DNA of 48,727 bases from an uncultured Methanomassiliicoccaceae archaeon (GTDB lineage: Archaea; Thermoplasmatota; Thermoplasmata; Methanomassiliicoccales; Methanomethylophilaceae): contig CAJJJM010000012.1 in the NCBI GenBank assembly GCA_905187815.1, forward strand, positions 1 through 48,727, written 5' to 3'. Below, piece by piece: positions 23,621-32,382 of this stretch. The position numbers were made by a program, and so were the translations under genes. The notes beneath the pieces were generated by a model. That model made no database searches. It worked only from the letters and a program-made list of their open reading frames with translations, and was not told where the DNA came from. Within the stretch, counting starts at the first letter, position 1. Each line of letters starts with the position of its first letter.

Positions 23621-26600
23621 TCACTCTCCTCCGACGGGGTAGTCGAGGCATGCGTCGATCTCAGCGATGATCTGCTTGGACCTGAATCCTCTCTGCTCCA
23701 TGGCTCCGGCGGGACAGGATGCGACACAGCATCCGCAGCCCTTGCACAGACCGGGGTTGACGAAGCTCTTGAGACCGCCGTTGGGCTGCTCCTGCAGCGT
23801 GATGGCGTTGTAGTCACAGCATCCGACGCAGACTCCGCATCCGTCACAGCGGTCGGGGTTGGAGACGGCTGTGATACCCTCGGAGATCAGCTTGTCCTTG
23901 GAGATGACGGTCAGCATCCTGGATGCGGCTCCGGATGCCTGGGCGATACACTCGTCCATGAACTTGGGCCAGTGAGCGGTTCCGGCGACGTAGACACCCT
24001 CGGTGGCGAAGTCGACGGGCCTCAGCTTCTGGTGGGCCTCGAAGTAGAATCCGTCCTTGGAGATGGGGACCTTGACCATCTTGGCGAGGTTCTCCTTGTT
24101 CTCTCTGTCGGGGGCGATTCCGGCGGCGAGGATCACAGTGTCGACGGGGACCTCGACCTCGGCTCCGAGAGTGGAGTCGAAGGCCTTGACGACGTTTCCG
24201 TCGTAGGCGGGCAGCTCGTTGTCGACGGGGTACCTCAGGAACTTGACTCCCAGCTGGCAGGCCCTGTAGTAGAGCTCCTCGCGGAAGGCGTAGGTCCTGA
24301 TGTCCTTGTGGATCACGGTGACGTTGGCCATCGGGTTGTTCATCTTGATCTGGATGGCCTCGCGCAGGGACGCGGCGCAGCAGACACGGCTGCAGTAGTT
24401 CACGGTGGAGGACCTGGATCCGACGCACTGGATGAAGGCGACGTCCTGGCCGTTGAAGCTTCCGTCGGCGATCTTCTTCTCGGCGACGGTCTGGGTCATG
24501 ACCTTGGGGTCCTTTCCGTTGTTGTACTCAGTGGGCTCGTAGGCTGCGGCTCCGACGGCGAACAGGACGACACCGACGGGGTACTCGGAACCATCGGAGA
24601 GCTGGAGCTTGAAGTTACCGACGTATCCGGGGATGTCCTTGACGGTCACTCCCTTGTGGACGGTGATCAGCTTGTTGCTCTCGACCTTCTCGATGGTCTC
24701 CTTCAGGAAGTCGGGCACGGCGACTCCGTCCTCCTTGTGGCGGAAGTTGCGTGCGTATCCTCCCAGCTCGTTCTCCCTCTCGACGAGGTGGACGGGGTAT
24801 CCCTGGGCGGCGATGTCCAGAGCGGCGGTCATTCCGGTGATTCCTCCTCCGATGACGGCGGCGGCGTTGGTGACCGGGATCTCGGCTCCGACGAGAGGCT
24901 CGAGCAGGCATGCCTTGGCGATGGCCATCCTCAGGAGGTCCTTGGCCTTGTTGGTGGCGGCCTCGTGCTCGTGCATGTGGATCCAGGAGCACTGGTCACG
25001 GATGTTGGCCATGTTGAACAGGTATTTGTTCAGGCCTCCGTTCCTGCAGGCCTCCCTGAAGAGAGGCTCGTGGGTCCTGGGTGTGCAGGATGCGACGACG
25101 ACCCTGTTGAGGTCGTGCTCCTGGATTGCGGCGGAGATGGCCTCCAGGCAGTCCTGGGCGCATGCGTACTGGGACTCCTCGGCGAGGACGACGTTGGGCA
25201 GGGTCTTGGCGTAGGCTGTGACGGCGGGGACGTCGACCACGGATCCGATGTTGATTCCGCAGTGGCAGACCCATACTCCGACACGGGGCTCCTTACCCTC
25301 GACATCCTTCTCAGCGGGGTAGATCTTGGGAGCGCAGGGCTCGAAGTTCTCGTCCACGATGTAGGCTCCGGCCTTGGCGGAAGCTCCGCAGGCCTCGGCG
25401 ACGGATGTGGGGATGTCCTTGGGTGCGGCGAAGGCACCGGTCACGAAGATACCCTTCCTGGTTGTCTCCAGGGGGTGGTAGACGGTGGTCTTGCAGAAGC
25501 CGTACTCGTTGAGCTCGATTCCGAGCATGTCGGCGAACTCCTGGGCTCCCTCGGGGGGCACGAGTCCGACGGACAGGACGGCCATGTCGAACTCCTCGGA
25601 GACACCGTTGTTCTCATCGTCGGTGTAGTTGATGATGAGCTTCTTGGTCACGGGGTCCTCCTCGATGTTCGAGACGCGGGCTCCCCTGTGCATCTTGATG
25701 CCGTACTCGTTCTCACCGCGGTGGATGTAGGCCTCGAACTCCTTTCCGTAGGACCTGATGTCCATGAAGAAGATGTCCTCCTGGACGTCTCCGTGCTCCT
25801 TGGTGATCATGGCCTGCTTGGTCGCGTACATGCAGCACACGGACGAGCAGTACTTCTTCCAGCCCTTCTTCTCGGACCTGGATCCGCAGCACTGGATGTA
25901 GGCGATCTTCTTGGGGTCCTCTCCGCTGGAGGGAACGACGATGTGTCCCCTGTGGGGTCCGGAGGCGCACATGAGCCTCTCGTACTCGATGGCGGTGACG
26001 ACGTTCTGGTACCTGCCGTAGCCGTACTCGCTGGCGTTGGCGGCGTTCCAGACCTGGAATCCGGGAGCGGCAATGATGGATCCGACCTCGAGGGTGATCT
26101 CCTCGTCCTTGTCATCGTAGTGGATGGCTCCCTTTCCGCAGTTCTTCTGGCAGAGTCCGCACTTGCCTTTCTTGATCATGTTGCAGTAGTCCTTGTCGAT
26201 GATGGCGACACGGGGGACAGCCTGCGCATGGGGGATGTAGATGGCCTTCCTCGTGGTGAGGCCATACTCGTACTTGTCAGGAATGTTCTTGACGGGACAC
26301 TTGGCGAGACAGTCGCCGCATCCGGTACACTCCTTCGGGTTGACGTACCTGGCCTTCTTGAGGACGGTGACCTTGAAGTCTCCAGCCTCTCCCTCGACCT
26401 TCTGGACCTCGTGGTAGGTCAGGACGTCGATGTTGGGGTGTCCAGCACAGTCCGCCATCTTGGGCGAGAGGATACACGCGGAACAGTCGTTCGTAGGGAA
26501 CGTCTTGTCCAGACGGCACATCACTCCACCGATGGTGGGATCCTTCTCCACCAGGTAGACATGAATGCCCCTGTCTGCAAGATCCAACGAAGCCTGGATT

Positions 26601-26641
26601 CCTGCGATTCCTCCACCAATAACCAATGCCGATTTTGTCAA
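23621..26641 (-). CDS. hdrA: Tandem (double-length) heterodisulfide reductase subunit A
   Basis: A 1,006-residue HdrA with two flavin modules. The N-terminal half has GGGIAGIQASLDLADRG, ferredoxin-type sets CTGCGDCLAKC and CGLCQKNC, and the CCGS/CSSVCCMYATK block. The second half repeats FAD binding (GGGITGMTAALDIAAQG), a QCVGSR/CSRVCC block, and ends with two [4Fe-4S] ferredoxin motifs (CDGCGVCVGCC and CKGCGCCVASC). It is the flavin-based bifurcation subunit in methanogens. The start is TTG 26641: GGAGG lies 8 bases upstream, the nearby ATG is out of frame, and the protein then opens MTKSALVIGGG. hdrB and hdrC are not in this operon. Confidence 0.93.
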   Translation of the reverse strand: MTKSALVIGGGIAGIQASLDLADRGIHVYLVEKDPTIGGVMCRLDKTFPTNDCSACILSPKMADCAGHPNIDVLTYHEVQKVEGEAGDFKVTVLKKARYVNPKECTGCGDCLAKCPVKNIPDKYEYGLTTRKAIYIPHAQAVPRVAIIDKDYCNMIKKGKCGLCQKNCGKGAIHYDDKDEEITLEVGSIIAAPGFQVWNAANASEYGYGRYQNVVTAIEYERLMCASGPHRGHIVVPSSGEDPKKIAYIQCCGSRSEKKGWKKYCSSVCCMYATKQAMITKEHGDVQEDIFFMDIRSYGKEFEAYIHRGENEYGIKMHRGARVSNIEEDPVTKKLIINYTDDENNGVSEEFDMAVLSVGLVPPEGAQEFADMLGIELNEYGFCKTTVYHPLETTRKGIFVTGAFAAPKDIPTSVAEACGASAKAGAYIVDENFEPCAPKIYPAEKDVEGKEPRVGVWVCHCGINIGSVVDVPAVTAYAKTLPNVVLAEESQYACAQDCLEAISAAIQEHDLNRVVVASCTPRTHEPLFREACRNGGLNKYLFNMANIRDQCSWIHMHEHEAATNKAKDLLRMAIAKACLLEPLVGAEIPVTNAAAVIGGGITGMTAALDIAAQGYPVHLVERENELGGYARNFRHKEDGVAVPDFLKETIEKVESNKLITVHKGVTVKDIPGYVGNFKLQLSDGSEYPVGVVLFAVGAAAYEPTEYNNGKDPKVMTQTVAEKKIADGSFNGQDVAFIQCVGSRSSTVNYCSRVCCAASLREAIQIKMNNPMANVTVIHKDIRTYAFREELYYRACQLGVKFLRYPVDNELPAYDGNVVKAFDSTLGAEVEVPVDTVILAAGIAPDRENKENLAKMVKVPISKDGFYFEAHQKLRPVDFATEGVYVAGTAHWPKFMDECIAQASGAASRMLTVISKDKLISEGITAVSNPDRCDGCGVCVGCCDYNAITLQEQPNGGLKSFVNPGLCKGCGCCVASCPAGAMEQRGFRSKQIIAEIDACLDYPVGGE

Positions 26642-26648
26642 ATCATTG

Positions 26649-26733
26649 CCTCCGTTTACCAATTGGTGAATTGGAATGGGGAGAGCATCATCTGAATGGT
26701 ATATTAATGCCTACCAAGAAATCTATATATAAT
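26649..26733 (-). promoter_or_regulatory. hdrA promoter, leader dyad and ribosome-binding site
   Basis: On the minus strand the TATA box is the AT-only stretch at 26724-26733. The transcript would start about 26,700, leaving a leader of about 60 bases. In the leader CCAATT-CACC-AATTGG (26659-26674) is a perfect inverted repeat directly before the Shine-Dalgarno GGAGG (26649-26653). It could be a translational switch or an operator. Confidence 0.55.
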
Positions 26734-27208
26734 CACTCGACCTTTTGTAAACCGAATTTCTTATCCGATGATATTTGAATCAACTAAAAAATTTAGTGTA
26801 AGCTAAATTCACAATAGCCAGCACATCGGATTTGCGTCTGTTTTTGTATTATCTCTACGGATAATGCAACAGATTAAACTGTATAAAATCGGAAAATGCT
26901 TCGTAATGATACGAAGTAATTTTTGAGGATGGCTGAAAAAGACGGTATTTAAAGGCTTTTGGCGACGTGATTCTTAAACTTCCCGATGCTGGCTATTGAA
27001 GTGACGTTGGATGTGCATTCATCCAGTACGGAATCCGCGGAAAGGCTTCGGAATCCGTGATAAAGCTCCGTTTACAGGGTCGGAATCCTCAGGAACACGG
27101 GGGATTTACCCGAAAACTATCGGATGGGGAATTTTTAGGGGGACTTAATCATCCAACCTCCGTCGCCGACGGGAAACCGTTATATCGGCCCCGCACCTCG
27201 ACCCGGCC
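26734..27208. other. AT-rich intergenic region with several dyads
   Basis: No protein gene is clear. Hairpins: AATTTAG-N6-CTAAATT (26790-26809) and CTTCGTA-ATGA-TACGAAG followed by TAATTTTT (26899-26924). A long-range inverted pair, CAATAGCCAGC-ac-ATCGG (26812-26829) and CCGAT-GCTGGCTATTG (26983-26998), brackets about 187 bases. CGGAATCC is repeated three times (27030, 27050, 27081), and TGGATG-N6-CATCCA is at about 27008-27025. A TATA-like TATTTAAA (26946-26953) points rightwards to a 24-codon frame at ATG 26986. It may hold regulatory sites of hdrA, a small RNA, or a relic of a mobile element. Confidence 0.4.
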
Positions 27209-27499
27209 ATGGTCGTCAAATCAGAGCGCGGCAGGAGGCGCTATGTGTTCTTCGAGGTCCCGGCTGGAACGGGACGCGACGATGTCCTGCTGGCTCTCGA
27301 AGGGATCGGCAGCGTGAAGGTCATCACGTGCACCGGAGGGGAGGCCGTCGTGAGATGCTCCCCCTCGGACCGCCCAGCCGTCGAGGAGAGGATGTCGTCC
27401 GGTTTCGAGGGATGCCGCCCGGTTAGGACCTCTGGCACCCTGCGCGGGCTTCGCGACAGGTACCCGTCGCTCAGGGTCCCGCAGAAGCGCAGGAGATGA
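27209..27499 (+). CDS. rnp2: Ribonuclease P protein component 2 (Pop5-like)
   Basis: A 96-residue protein. KSERGRRRYVFFEVPAG at the N-terminus and the following alpha/beta pattern (VLLALEGIGSVKVITCTGGEAVVRC) fit archaeal Pop5/Rnp2, a protein subunit of RNase P that helps mature tRNA 5' ends. Position supports it: in archaea rnp2 often sits just before psmA and the exosome genes, as here. A TATA-like GTTATATC lies about 27-30 bases before ATG 27209, so the message is probably leaderless. The call rests partly on gene order. Confidence 0.75.
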   Translation: MVVKSERGRRRYVFFEVPAGTGRDDVLLALEGIGSVKVITCTGGEAVVRCSPSDRPAVEERMSSGFEGCRPVRTSGTLRGLRDRYPSLRVPQKRRR

Positions 27500-27528
27500 T
27501 TCGGGCGCACGCTCCCTCAGAACGCGAA

Positions 27529-27581
27529 CTCTTTATAGGGCTCGCCTTATCAGGACGCGGTAAGATAAAGGAGCGCGCATT
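27529..27581 (+). promoter_or_regulatory. Promoter of the psmA-exosome superoperon
   Basis: TCTTTATAGG (about 27530-27539) is a TATA box with a start expected about 27,560. The short leader has AAAGGAG as a ribosome-binding site before ATG 27582. Confidence 0.5.
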
Positions 27582-28292
27582 ATGCAACCCGGACAGATGG
27601 CTTATGACAGGGGAAGCACAGTTTTCTCCCCTGACGGAAGATTGTTCCAAGTCGAGTACGCCCGTGAGGCCGTGAAGAAAGGTTCCACGACGATCGGGCT
27701 GAAGTACAAGGACGGTGTGGCGCTGATTGTCGACAGGAGGTCGTCCAGCAAGCTGCTGGAGCCCAGGTCGACAGAGAAGATCCACGAGATCGATGACTTC
27801 ATCGGATGCGCGACGTCCGGACTCGTTGCCGACGCCAGGATCCTGGTCGACGAGGCCAGGAAGAACGCGCAGGTCCACAGGGTCAACTACGGCGAGAACA
27901 TCGGCGTGGAGATGCTCGTCAAGAAGGTCTGCGACTACAAGCAGAACTTCACCCAGTACGGCGGGGTCCGCCCGTTCGGAACCGCCCTCCTCGTGGCAGG
28001 CACGGACGACCTCGGAGCCCATCTCTTCGAGACGGATCCCTCGGGAGCCCTCGTCGCCTACAAGGCCACCGGCATCGGAAGCGGCCGCCCCACGGTCATG
28101 GAGATGTTCGAGAAGGAGTACAAGGACGACATGACCTTCGACGAGGCCGCCAGCCTGGGTCTCAGGGCCCTCGCCGCCGCCATCGAGGACACGCCCAAGG
28201 CCGAATCCGTCGAGATCGGAGTGGCCGAGGTCGGGAAGAAGTTCAGGAGGCTCTCCGAGGAGGAGGTCTCCGCTCTCATCGAGAAGATGTGA
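27582..28292 (+). CDS. psmA: Proteasome alpha subunit
   Basis: A 236-residue 20S proteasome alpha subunit, the gate-forming outer ring. The N-terminal signature MAYDRGSTVFSPDGRLFQVE is intact (residues 6-25 region), followed by the proteasome fold (GSTTIGLKYKDGVAL; GIGSGRPTVMEMFE). There is no N-terminal threonine, as expected for alpha. It is the first gene of the superoperon; SBDS follows after 10 bases. Confidence 0.97.
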   Translation: MQPGQMAYDRGSTVFSPDGRLFQVEYAREAVKKGSTTIGLKYKDGVALIVDRRSSSKLLEPRSTEKIHEIDDFIGCATSGLVADARILVDEARKNAQVHRVNYGENIGVEMLVKKVCDYKQNFTQYGGVRPFGTALLVAGTDDLGAHLFETDPSGALVAYKATGIGSGRPTVMEMFEKEYKDDMTFDEAASLGLRALAAAIEDTPKAESVEIGVAEVGKKFRRLSEEEVSALIEKM

Positions 28293-28302
28293 CGGTGGGA
28301 AG

Positions 28303-28998
28303 ATGGTCGATCTCGACGACGCGATCGTCGCTAGGCTCGAGTCCCACGGCGAGACTTTCGAGATACTGCTTGACCCCAAGGTGTTCGACCTCGTCAAGCA
28401 GGGCAAGAAGTTCGACATAATCGACTACATGGCCGTTGAGGACGTCTTCAAGAACGCCAGCAAGGGCACCAGGCCCCCGGAGGACAAGATTAAGGAGGCC
28501 TTCGGGACGGAGGACATCGCCGAGATCGCGGCGAAGATCGTCGAGAAGGGCGAGATACAGATCACGGCCGAGCAGCGCAAGGAGATGCTCGAGGCGAAGA
28601 AGCAGCAGGTGATCACGTACATCGCCGCCAACGCCATCAACCCCCAGACCCACACACCCCACCCCCCGCTGAGGATACAGCTGGCCCTGGAGGAGGCCAA
28701 GTTCCACGTGGACCCGTTCAAGCCCCTGGAGAAGGAGATCGACGAGGCCATGAAGCTGCTGCGCCCCCTCCTGCCCATAAGGTTCGAGAAGAGCCGCATA
28801 GCCATCAAGCTGAACGGCTCGGACTACGGACGCTGCTACGACGACATCATCCACTACGGACTGGTGGAGAGGGAGGAGTGGACGGCCGACGGATCGTGGA
28901 TCGGACTCATGGAGATCCCCGCCGGCCTCATCACGGAGATCACGGACAAGCTCAAGCACAAAACCAAGGGCACAGCGTCCGTGAAGCTCGTGAGCTGA
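28303..28998 (+). CDS. Ribosome assembly factor SBDS
   Basis: A 231-residue SBDS protein. The N-terminal FYSH domain (about 1-85) includes the VEDVFKNASKGTRP segment that is conserved from archaea to humans; the central helices include AKKQQVITYIAANAINPQTH, and a ferredoxin-like C-terminal domain ends the protein. SBDS helps release anti-association factors from the large ribosomal subunit. It sits between psmA and rrp4, the usual archaeal order. Confidence 0.96.
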   Translation: MVDLDDAIVARLESHGETFEILLDPKVFDLVKQGKKFDIIDYMAVEDVFKNASKGTRPPEDKIKEAFGTEDIAEIAAKIVEKGEIQITAEQRKEMLEAKKQQVITYIAANAINPQTHTPHPPLRIQLALEEAKFHVDPFKPLEKEIDEAMKLLRPLLPIRFEKSRIAIKLNGSDYGRCYDDIIHYGLVEREEWTADGSWIGLMEIPAGLITEITDKLKHKTKGTASVKLVS

Positions 28999-29026
28999 AT
29001 CGTAACATTGGAAGTAAGTGATTGAA

Positions 29027-29746
29027 ATGGAGAGAAGAAACGCCAGACAGACGCGCGAGATCGTCGTGCCGGGCGAGGTGCTCGACGGGACCGGAATGAA
29101 ACCCGGAGAGAACGCCTACGTCCTCGACGGCAAGGTGCGTGCCAGCGTCATGGGCGTCCGCAACGTGTTCCAGAACACCGTGGGCGTCATCCCCCTGAGG
29201 GGCTGCTATATGCCCAAGTCAGGGGACACGGTCATCGGTGTCATCGTGGACATCGGACCGTCCAACTGGCTTGTCGACATCGGGGCGCCCTATCCCGCGC
29301 CCCTGCACGTGAACGAAGTCCCCTGGAAGGTCGAGTTCGGGGACACGTCCCGCTACCTCACCATGGGCAACGTGGTCCTTCTGAAGGTCCTGTCCGTGGA
29401 CGAGAGCAAGAAGATCCAGGTGACCATGAAGGACTCCGGCCTCAGGAAGCTGGAGGGTGGCAGGCTCGTGAAGATCCCCCACTCCAAGGTGTCTAGGGTC
29501 ATCGGCAAGAGCGGATCCATGATCTCGATGCTCAAGAACATGACCGACTGCCGCATCACCGTTGGGCAGAACGGTCTGATCTGGATCGACGGCGATGACG
29601 AGAACGCCGACGTCGCCGTGCAGGCCATCAAGATGATCGAGGCCAAGGCCCAGGCCGGCAACCTTACAGACAGGGTCAAAGAGTTTATCGAGAGCAAGCT
29701 CCCCCAGAGCGAAGAGTACGATGATGAAGAAGAGGGGGAGGAGTGA
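29027..29746 (+). CDS. rrp4: Exosome RNA-binding subunit Rrp4
   Basis: A 239-residue cap subunit of the archaeal exosome. VVPGEVLDG opens the N-terminal domain, an S1 domain follows (GDTVIGVIVDIGPSNWLVDIGAP), then a KH domain with VIGKSGSMISMLK, and an acidic tail. Rrp4 feeds RNA into the Rrp41-Rrp42 ring. I chose ATG 29027; an in-frame GTG at 29018 is possible. It ends 2 bases before the rrp41 ATG. Confidence 0.95.
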   Translation: MERRNARQTREIVVPGEVLDGTGMKPGENAYVLDGKVRASVMGVRNVFQNTVGVIPLRGCYMPKSGDTVIGVIVDIGPSNWLVDIGAPYPAPLHVNEVPWKVEFGDTSRYLTMGNVVLLKVLSVDESKKIQVTMKDSGLRKLEGGRLVKIPHSKVSRVIGKSGSMISMLKNMTDCRITVGQNGLIWIDGDDENADVAVQAIKMIEAKAQAGNLTDRVKEFIESKLPQSEEYDDEEEGEE

Positions 29747-29748
29747 CA

Positions 29749-30489
29749 ATGAGCGGACATACTGACATGGTATTGGTAGATGAGAACGGCATGCGCATCG
29801 ACGGCAGGACCGAAGAGCAGCACAGGCCGATCAAGATCGAGGCCGGAGTCCTGAACAACGCGGACGGCTCCGCCTATGTGGAAATCGGTAAGAACAAGGT
29901 CCTCGCCGCGGTCTACGGACCCAGGGAGTGCCACCCCAGGCACCTGCAGAACCCCCAGAAGGCCATCGTGCAGTGCAAATACAACATGCAGGCCTTCTCC
30001 GTCAGCGACAGGAAGAGGCCCGGACCGGACAGGAGGTCCATCGAGATCTCGAAGATCATCTCCGAGGCACTCGAGAGGGTCGTCCTCACAGAGCTCTACC
30101 CCCGCGCATCCATCGACGTCTACATCGAGATCCTCCAGGCCAACGCCGGGACCAGGTGCGCCGGGCTCACCGCCGCATCCGTCGCTCTGGCGGACGCGGG
30201 CATCCCCATGAGGGACATCGTCCCCGCGATCGCCGCAGGCAAGGCCGACGGACACGTCCTCCTGGACCTCAACAAGGAGGAGGACAACTACGGTCAGGCC
30301 GATGTGCCCATCGCCATCATGCCGTCCACGGACGAGATCGTCCTGCTCCAGATGGACGGGAACATGACCCGCGAGGAGTTCGACCACGCCATCGAGCTCG
30401 CGGTGAACGCATGCCACGAGGTGCACGACCTCCAGGTCGACGCACTGAAGAGGCGCTACTCCAAACCCGCACAGGAGGAGTCCGAATGA
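29749..30489 (+). CDS. rrp41: Exosome catalytic subunit Rrp41
   Basis: A 246-residue RNase PH-fold protein, the phosphorolytic active subunit of the exosome ring. RPGPDRRSIEISK carries the phosphate and RNA-binding arginines, and DVPIAIMPSTDEI holds the catalytic Asp of the family; AGTRCAGLTAASVALADAG is the conserved phosphate-binding region. The start is ATG 29749 behind GGGGAGGAG. It overlaps rrp42 by 4 bases (ATGA). Confidence 0.96.
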   Translation: MSGHTDMVLVDENGMRIDGRTEEQHRPIKIEAGVLNNADGSAYVEIGKNKVLAAVYGPRECHPRHLQNPQKAIVQCKYNMQAFSVSDRKRPGPDRRSIEISKIISEALERVVLTELYPRASIDVYIEILQANAGTRCAGLTAASVALADAGIPMRDIVPAIAAGKADGHVLLDLNKEEDNYGQADVPIAIMPSTDEIVLLQMDGNMTREEFDHAIELAVNACHEVHDLQVDALKRRYSKPAQEESE

Positions 30490-31259
30490 GCAGCGAGATT
30501 ATGTCCGAGATCAAGCGCGACCACATCATGAACCTCCTCGCCGACGGCAAGAGGCAGGATGGCCGCGGGGTCACCGACGTCAGGAAGATCCAGGTCGAGA
30601 CCAACTGCATCGAGAGCGCCGACGGATCCGCCAGGGTCAAGCTCGGCAAGACCGAGGTCATCGCGGGAGTGAAGATCATCCCCGGAACGCCCTTCGGAGA
30701 CACACCCAACATCGGTGTTCTCACCACCGGCGCCGAGCTCATCCCCATGGCCCACTCCACCTTCGAGTCCGGCCCACCGGGAGAGGACGCGATCGAGCTG
30801 GCCAGGGTCGTGGACCGCGGAATCCGCGAGTCCGGCATGGTGGACGTGGAGAAGCTGTGCATCGTCCCCGGCGAGGAGGTCTGGATGTGCTTCGTGGACA
30901 TCTACGCCCTCGACTACGACGGCAATCTCTTCGACGCCGCCAACCTCGCCGCGGTGTGCGCACTCAAGTCCGCCACCATCCCCGGGGAGCAGTACGGCAA
31001 GGGCGAGAACACGCCCCTTCCCATCACCTGCACCCCCATTTCGGTGACGGAGGTCAAAGTCGGAAACACTTTAATAGTAGACCCCGACTACGACGAAGAG
31101 CAGATTTCATCCGCACGTCTGACTGTCACTACTGACGACGTCGGTAACTTCAGGGCAATGCAGAAGGGTGGCTGCGGTTCGATAACTCTTGACGAACTGA
31201 GCCTCTGCCTGGATAGGGCCGTGGAGATCGGTGCGGAGATCAGAAAAATCATCGGGTGA
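30486..31259 (+). CDS. rrp42: Exosome subunit Rrp42
   Basis: A 257-residue RNase PH-fold partner of Rrp41, itself inactive. DGKRQDGRGVTDVRKIQVE and ESADGSARVKLGKTEVIAGVK (from which parts are quoted) are typical; the catalytic Asp of Rrp41 is not kept in the equivalent DPDYDEE region. It overlaps rrp41 by 4 bases, giving coupled translation and likely 1:1 synthesis of the ring subunits. Confidence 0.95.
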   Translation: MSSEIMSEIKRDHIMNLLADGKRQDGRGVTDVRKIQVETNCIESADGSARVKLGKTEVIAGVKIIPGTPFGDTPNIGVLTTGAELIPMAHSTFESGPPGEDAIELARVVDRGIRESGMVDVEKLCIVPGEEVWMCFVDIYALDYDGNLFDAANLAAVCALKSATIPGEQYGKGENTPLPITCTPISVTEVKVGNTLIVDPDYDEEQISSARLTVTTDDVGNFRAMQKGGCGSITLDELSLCLDRAVEIGAEIRKIIG

Positions 31260-31265
31260 TTTCCA

Positions 31266-31517
31266 ATGGCAAAGAGAACAGAGAAGGCAGGCTCCTCCGG
31301 TAGGTTCGGCGCAAGGTACGGTGTCATCGTCCGCAACAGGATCAAGAACATCGAGGCCCAGCAGAAGGCCAAGCACGAGTGCCCCGTGTGCCACCACGCC
31401 GCCGTCAGGAGGGAGAGCTCCGGCATCTGGTACTGCAAACACTGCGGAACCAAGTTCGCCGCCGGCGCCTACAGCCCCAAGACGAAGAAGGAGCTGTCCC
31501 AGGTCAGCGAGAACTGA
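31266..31517 (+). CDS. rpl37ae: Large ribosomal subunit protein L37Ae
   Basis: An 83-residue zinc-ribbon ribosomal protein. MAKRTEKAGSSGRFGARYG is the family N-terminus, and CPVCHH with CKHCGTKFAAGAY form the four-cysteine zinc site. It lies 6 bases after rrp42 in the conserved superoperon. Confidence 0.96.
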   Translation: MAKRTEKAGSSGRFGARYGVIVRNRIKNIEAQQKAKHECPVCHHAAVRRESSGIWYCKHCGTKFAAGAYSPKTKKELSQVSEN

Positions 31518-31533
31518 GTCGCAGGTGGTCCGA

Positions 31534-31665
31534 TTGTACAGATGCGCCAAGTGCAACGAGCCCGTCAGGAACGTCAACGCCCTGGGGCTCCAGTGCGAGA
31601 AGTGCGGATCGAAGATCTTCTTCAAAGAGAGACCCAACGTGAAGAAGGTCCTCAAGTCCGACTGA
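31534..31665 (+). CDS. rpoP: RNA polymerase subunit P (Rpo12)
   Basis: A 43-residue zinc-ribbon subunit of archaeal RNA polymerase: YRCAKC near the start and CEKCGSKIFFKERP complete the Cys set. The start is TTG 31534, with AGGTGGT upstream; there is no in-frame ATG before the first cysteine. It is too short for many gene finders. It sits 16 bases after rpl37ae. Confidence 0.93.
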   Translation: MYRCAKCNEPVRNVNALGLQCEKCGSKIFFKERPNVKKVLKSD

Positions 31666-31668
31666 GAG

Positions 31669-31908
31669 ATGCTCTGCGCGAGGCTCAGGATCCAAGGGCC
31701 GGCGGCCAAGTTCGCCGTGCCCGCCATGGGTCCGGAGACGGGCCGGGAGCTTCCCCGCACCGAGACCGTCATGACCGATGACGGAGACGGCGTGCTCATA
31801 GAGGTGCGCGCCGCCGACAGCTCGGCCATGAGGGCCGCCCTCAACTCGCATCTCGAATGCATCAGGATAATCGAGGACATCGAAGACCTGACGGAGATGA
31901 AACCATGA
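31669..31908 (+). CDS. pcc1: KEOPS complex subunit Pcc1
   Basis: A 79-residue Pcc1, the dimerisation subunit of the KEOPS complex that makes t6A37 in tRNA. The diagnostic part is VRAADSSAMRAALNSHLECI followed by RIIEDIE, matching the A-D-x-x-x-x-R-A-x-x-N-S pattern. Gene order (rpoP before, prefoldin beta after) supports it. It overlaps the prefoldin gene by 4 bases. Confidence 0.85.
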   Translation: MLCARLRIQGPAAKFAVPAMGPETGRELPRTETVMTDDGDGVLIEVRAADSSAMRAALNSHLECIRIIEDIEDLTEMKP

Positions 31909-32255
31909 ACGGAATCAGCCCACAGCTCCAGAACCAGATCACACAGTTCCAGCAGGTACAGCAGCAGCTCCAGGCGGTCACCACCCAGAAGATGCAGTAC
32001 GACGCCCAGAAGCGCGAGCTCGCCAGAACCCTCGAGGAGCTCACCGCCAGCACCGGCGCGGTGTACAAGTCCTCCGGATCCCTCCTCATCAAGGTCGAGG
32101 ACAAGGAGGCCCTGAAGGGAGAGCTCGAAGAGTCCGTCGAGATGATGGACGTCCGCATCAGCTCCCTCGAGCGCCAGGAGTCCAGCCTCAAGGAGAGGTA
32201 CCAGTCCCTGCAGGAGACAATCAACGCCGCCATGGGCAACATGCCCAGGCAGTGA
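31905..32255 (+). CDS. pfdB: Prefoldin beta subunit
   Basis: A 116-residue chaperone subunit. Two long coiled-coil helices (about 5-45 and 75-110) flank a beta hairpin with GAVYKSSGSLLIKVEDKE, where VYKSSGSLLIK is the family signature. Prefoldin hexamers (two alpha, four beta) hold unfolded proteins for the thermosome. Last gene of the superoperon. Confidence 0.95.
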   Translation: MNGISPQLQNQITQFQQVQQQLQAVTTQKMQYDAQKRELARTLEELTASTGAVYKSSGSLLIKVEDKEALKGELEESVEMMDVRISSLERQESSLKERYQSLQETINAAMGNMPRQ

Positions 32256-32341
32256 TCCAAACACCCTTCCCCTTTCCCAGGGATACGTCATCCGTCGAAT
32301 TCTCGGCGTATCCGACAGCTGTTACAACGGCGATAGTCGCT

Positions 32342-32360
32342 CCCCCCCCCCCCTTAAATA
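32342..32360 (+). promoter_or_regulatory. C12 tract abutting a TATA box
   Basis: Twelve consecutive C (32342-32353) run straight into TTAAATA (32354-32360), about 25 bases before ATG 32383. The tract occupies the place of the purine-rich BRE and would change promoter geometry if its length changed. It is the only long homopolymer noticed in the window. Confidence 0.6.
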
Positions 32361-32382
32361 GGTCCCTAGCATACGTGCACAC

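Noticed and set aside
20439..26695. Very long plus-strand open frames (over 900 codons) across the mvh-hdr operon
   Set aside because: They are antisense to mvhA/mvhG/hdrA, made of Val/Leu/Gly/Asp-rich repeats with no domain; they arise because strongly biased codons on the coding strand leave few stops on the other.
26812..26998. RNase P RNA or SRP RNA gene suggested by the long-range stem
   Set aside because: The conserved core motifs of those RNAs were not found and the enclosed sequence is AT-rich, unlike stable archaeal RNAs.
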